Virus record (IMG/VR): IMGVR_UViG_3300037492_000334
Span: 1-22,524 of that record
Origin: a virus
Length of the DNA: 22,524 bases
Direction: 5' to 3' (one strand)
The notes under the pieces were generated by a model, which was given only the letters and a program-made list of their open reading frames with translations, was not told the origin of the DNA and ran no database searches. Shown one piece after another: positions 21,167-22,524 of this stretch. Numbering within the stretch: the stretch's first letter is position 1; every line of letters begins with the position of its first letter. Position numbers and translations under genes: made by a program.

Positions 21167-22393
21167 TCATACTTCCAAGCGCCCAGGTGTTCTGTGCATC
21201 GGTTTCAGCAGGTGGGCAGCCACGTAGGGGATCTGCTGGGCCCGGTGCCACTGGCTCGGGTAGTGGGTGTAGACGCGGACGGCTTGAAACTTGGCTGGCG
21301 TGCCGATGTACTTGGCCTGTGCGGCACGGGTGTAGTAGTGGAAGCTGTTGGGGTTCCAGTAGCTTCGGTGCGTTGGGTCCTGAAAGGCTCCGCGGCCGTC
21401 GGTGCTGGGCGTGTTGGTGAGCATCCAGCCCCCAGGTGCAAGGCAGCGGTTCGCCTCGGTCATGGTGTGGATCGGGTCGCGTAGGTGTTCTAGGGCGTCC
21501 TGAGCGCGGAAGAGTCCGACCGATCCATCGGGCCACGGCCAAGGCCCATCGAGGTCGATCCCATTGCAGAGGTCGGCGCCTTCGTATGCTGTCGGCGGGT
21601 TCGGCCCGGAGCATAGGTCGACGGATCGAAGGGCTTTCAGGCTGCACCACTTGAGGCAAAGGCGCTCGATGTACTTGGTGTGGATTTCGAGCGTCTTGAC
21701 CTGAATCTCCCGGTTCCGCTCGCCCTTGCATGTGTTCGCGCCGTGGTAGTGGTACACGTAGAGGCAGCGGTCGACGTGCTTGACGTTCCCCGCCGCGTAG
21801 GTGCGGCAAAGCAAGTCTTGATCGTCCAAGACGTGGAGGCTTCGGTCGTGGCCTCCGATGGCCTCGTAGAAGCTGCGGCGCCACGCTCGCACGTGGTTGG
21901 GTGCGTACCAGATTCGGGAGAAGCTCGCCGGCGTAGGATCGAAGGCGATGATTTCCTGTTGCGGCCTTCCGGCCCACGTGAAGGGGCGATACTTCCAGCC
22001 GAAAACCGGCGAATAGGTGTAGGGCGTGCCGTCAGGCTTGATTTCGCAACAGTTGGAGAAGGCGAAGTCGACGGCCGGATCATCGAAGGCCCGGGCGAGT
22101 TCGTCGAGGCAGTCGGGGGTCAGTTCGTCGTCGTGATCCACTTCGACCAGTATGTCGCCGCGGGCCTGGTCGGCCGCAAAGTGCTTTAGGGCCCCGATGG
22201 CCGGCGTGGGCTCGTCGCTCGAATAGTCGACGGCGCGGGCCTGGGGAATCGAGAGCGATAGATCGGCCGTCCTGATTCCGGCATTTGGCACGACCACCCA
22301 TTCATAATCTTGGGCGGTCTGTGCTTTTAGGCTGGCTTCAAGGCGTCCGATCCATCGCGGGTTGTGTGTTGGGGTGAGGATCGAGAATCGCAT
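21167..22393 (-). CDS. Family 2 glycosyltransferase fused to a methyltransferase
   Basis: A 408-residue two-domain protein. Residues 1-250 are a GT-A glycosyltransferase: SILTPTHNPRWIGRLEASL opens the fold, VDHDDELTPDCLDEL at 85-99 carries the metal-binding DxD (D86-D88), and a central GGHDRSLHVLDDQDLLCR at 180-197 has the catalytic-base region. Residues 255-408 form a Rossmann methyltransferase (VDLCSGPNPP motif I; SVGLFRAQDALEHLRDP motif IV; FQDPTHRSYWNPNSFHYY). It would add a sugar and methylate it or a neighbouring group. It is the first complete late gene, upstream of a second methyltransferase; both suggest decoration of a virion or cell-surface glycan. ATG 22393 is used, 8 bases after the previous stop. 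Confidence 0.9.
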   Translation of the reverse strand: MRFSILTPTHNPRWIGRLEASLKAQTAQDYEWVVVPNAGIRTADLSLSIPQARAVDYSSDEPTPAIGALKHFAADQARGDILVEVDHDDELTPDCLDELARAFDDPAVDFAFSNCCEIKPDGTPYTYSPVFGWKYRPFTWAGRPQQEIIAFDPTPASFSRIWYAPNHVRAWRRSFYEAIGGHDRSLHVLDDQDLLCRTYAAGNVKHVDRCLYVYHYHGANTCKGERNREIQVKTLEIHTKYIERLCLKWCSLKALRSVDLCSGPNPPTAYEGADLCNGIDLDGPWPWPDGSVGLFRAQDALEHLRDPIHTMTEANRCLAPGGWMLTNTPSTDGRGAFQDPTHRSYWNPNSFHYYTRAAQAKYIGTPAKFQAVRVYTHYPSQWHRAQQIPYVAAHLLKPMHRTPGRLEV

Positions 22394-22401
22394 GGTCTCG
22401 G

Positions 22402-22524
22402 CTAGGTTGGTGCGTCAACTTCGAGCCATGACACCACTCCGCCATTGCCGGAGCTAGTGACTTTGAGGACGTAATACTTGGCATCTGTTTGGTCCGGGTC
22501 GGGCGCCGCTGGTAGTCCGGCGTC
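22402..22524 (-). CDS. C-terminal end of an unidentified phage gene (partial)
   Basis: The minus strand from the right edge to TAG 22404-22402 encodes 40 residues in one open frame: DAGLPAAPDPDQTDAKYYVL followed by KVTSSGNGGVVSWLEVDAPT. The alternating Val/Thr/Tyr pattern suggests a beta-rich structural protein. It ends 8 bases before the glycosyltransferase start, so the gene belongs to the same operon. The start and the function are outside the window. Confidence 0.65.
   Translation of the reverse strand, partial: DAGLPAAPDPDQTDAKYYVLKVTSSGNGGVVSWLEVDAPT

Overview
The window is the structural (late) half of a tailed phage or prophage genome plus a small lysogeny block. The DNA is GC-rich, with third codon positions mostly G or C, so it suggests a high-GC host. 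The style of several accessory proteins (LRR-like repeats, Cys-rich tail-region proteins, a glycosyltransferase with a Cys-rich tail) makes me think of planctomycetes such as Gemmataceae. That is an impression, not a demonstration. No host housekeeping gene is visible.

Nearly everything is on the minus strand, so the late operon reads from the right end to the left. In transcription order: the end of an unidentified gene (22524-22402); a family-2 glycosyltransferase fused to a methyltransferase; a separate methyltransferase; a single-HKD phospholipase-D-like protein coupled to the packaging genes; small and large terminase (GpA type); a zinc-ribbon/AT-hook protein; a gpW-like head-tail joiner; a lambda-type portal; a prohead protease fused to a scaffold, with a strong internal start that should yield free scaffold; the major capsid protein; a cement-like protein; three connector/completion proteins; the tail tube; a second beta-rich tail-region protein; a tail assembly chaperone pair joined by a -1 frameshift; the tape measure; two distal tail proteins; a Cys-rich protein; a GT-B glycosyltransferase; and a methyltransferase. 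There is no sheath and no contractile baseplate set, so the virion should be a siphovirus with a lambda-like head and portal. No lysis or replication genes are in the window.

Left of the late operon is one plus-strand gene, an exported OB-fold-like protein that looks like a moron. It has its own candidate promoter. Next comes a 42-nt copy of the 3' half of a tRNA-Phe (anticodon loop to discriminator base), the best attachment-site candidate. Then come a Cro/CI-type regulator, a hairpin-rich spacer, a tyrosine integrase with all catalytic residues, a tiny ORF, and an LRR-like gene running off the left edge with a near-perfect 60-bp tandem repeat. The att-like site lies between the integrase block and the late operon, so the sequence reads like an unintegrated (attP) or circular phage genome rather than a prophage cut at att.

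The most useful results are: a coding segment of the tail chaperone without its own start codon (9048-9329), expressed by frameshift; an in-frame internal scaffold start with a perfect AGGAGG (14365); the tRNA-Phe half site; the PLD-like protein translationally coupled to terminase; and glycan/methyl-transfer genes flanking both ends of the morphogenesis operon.
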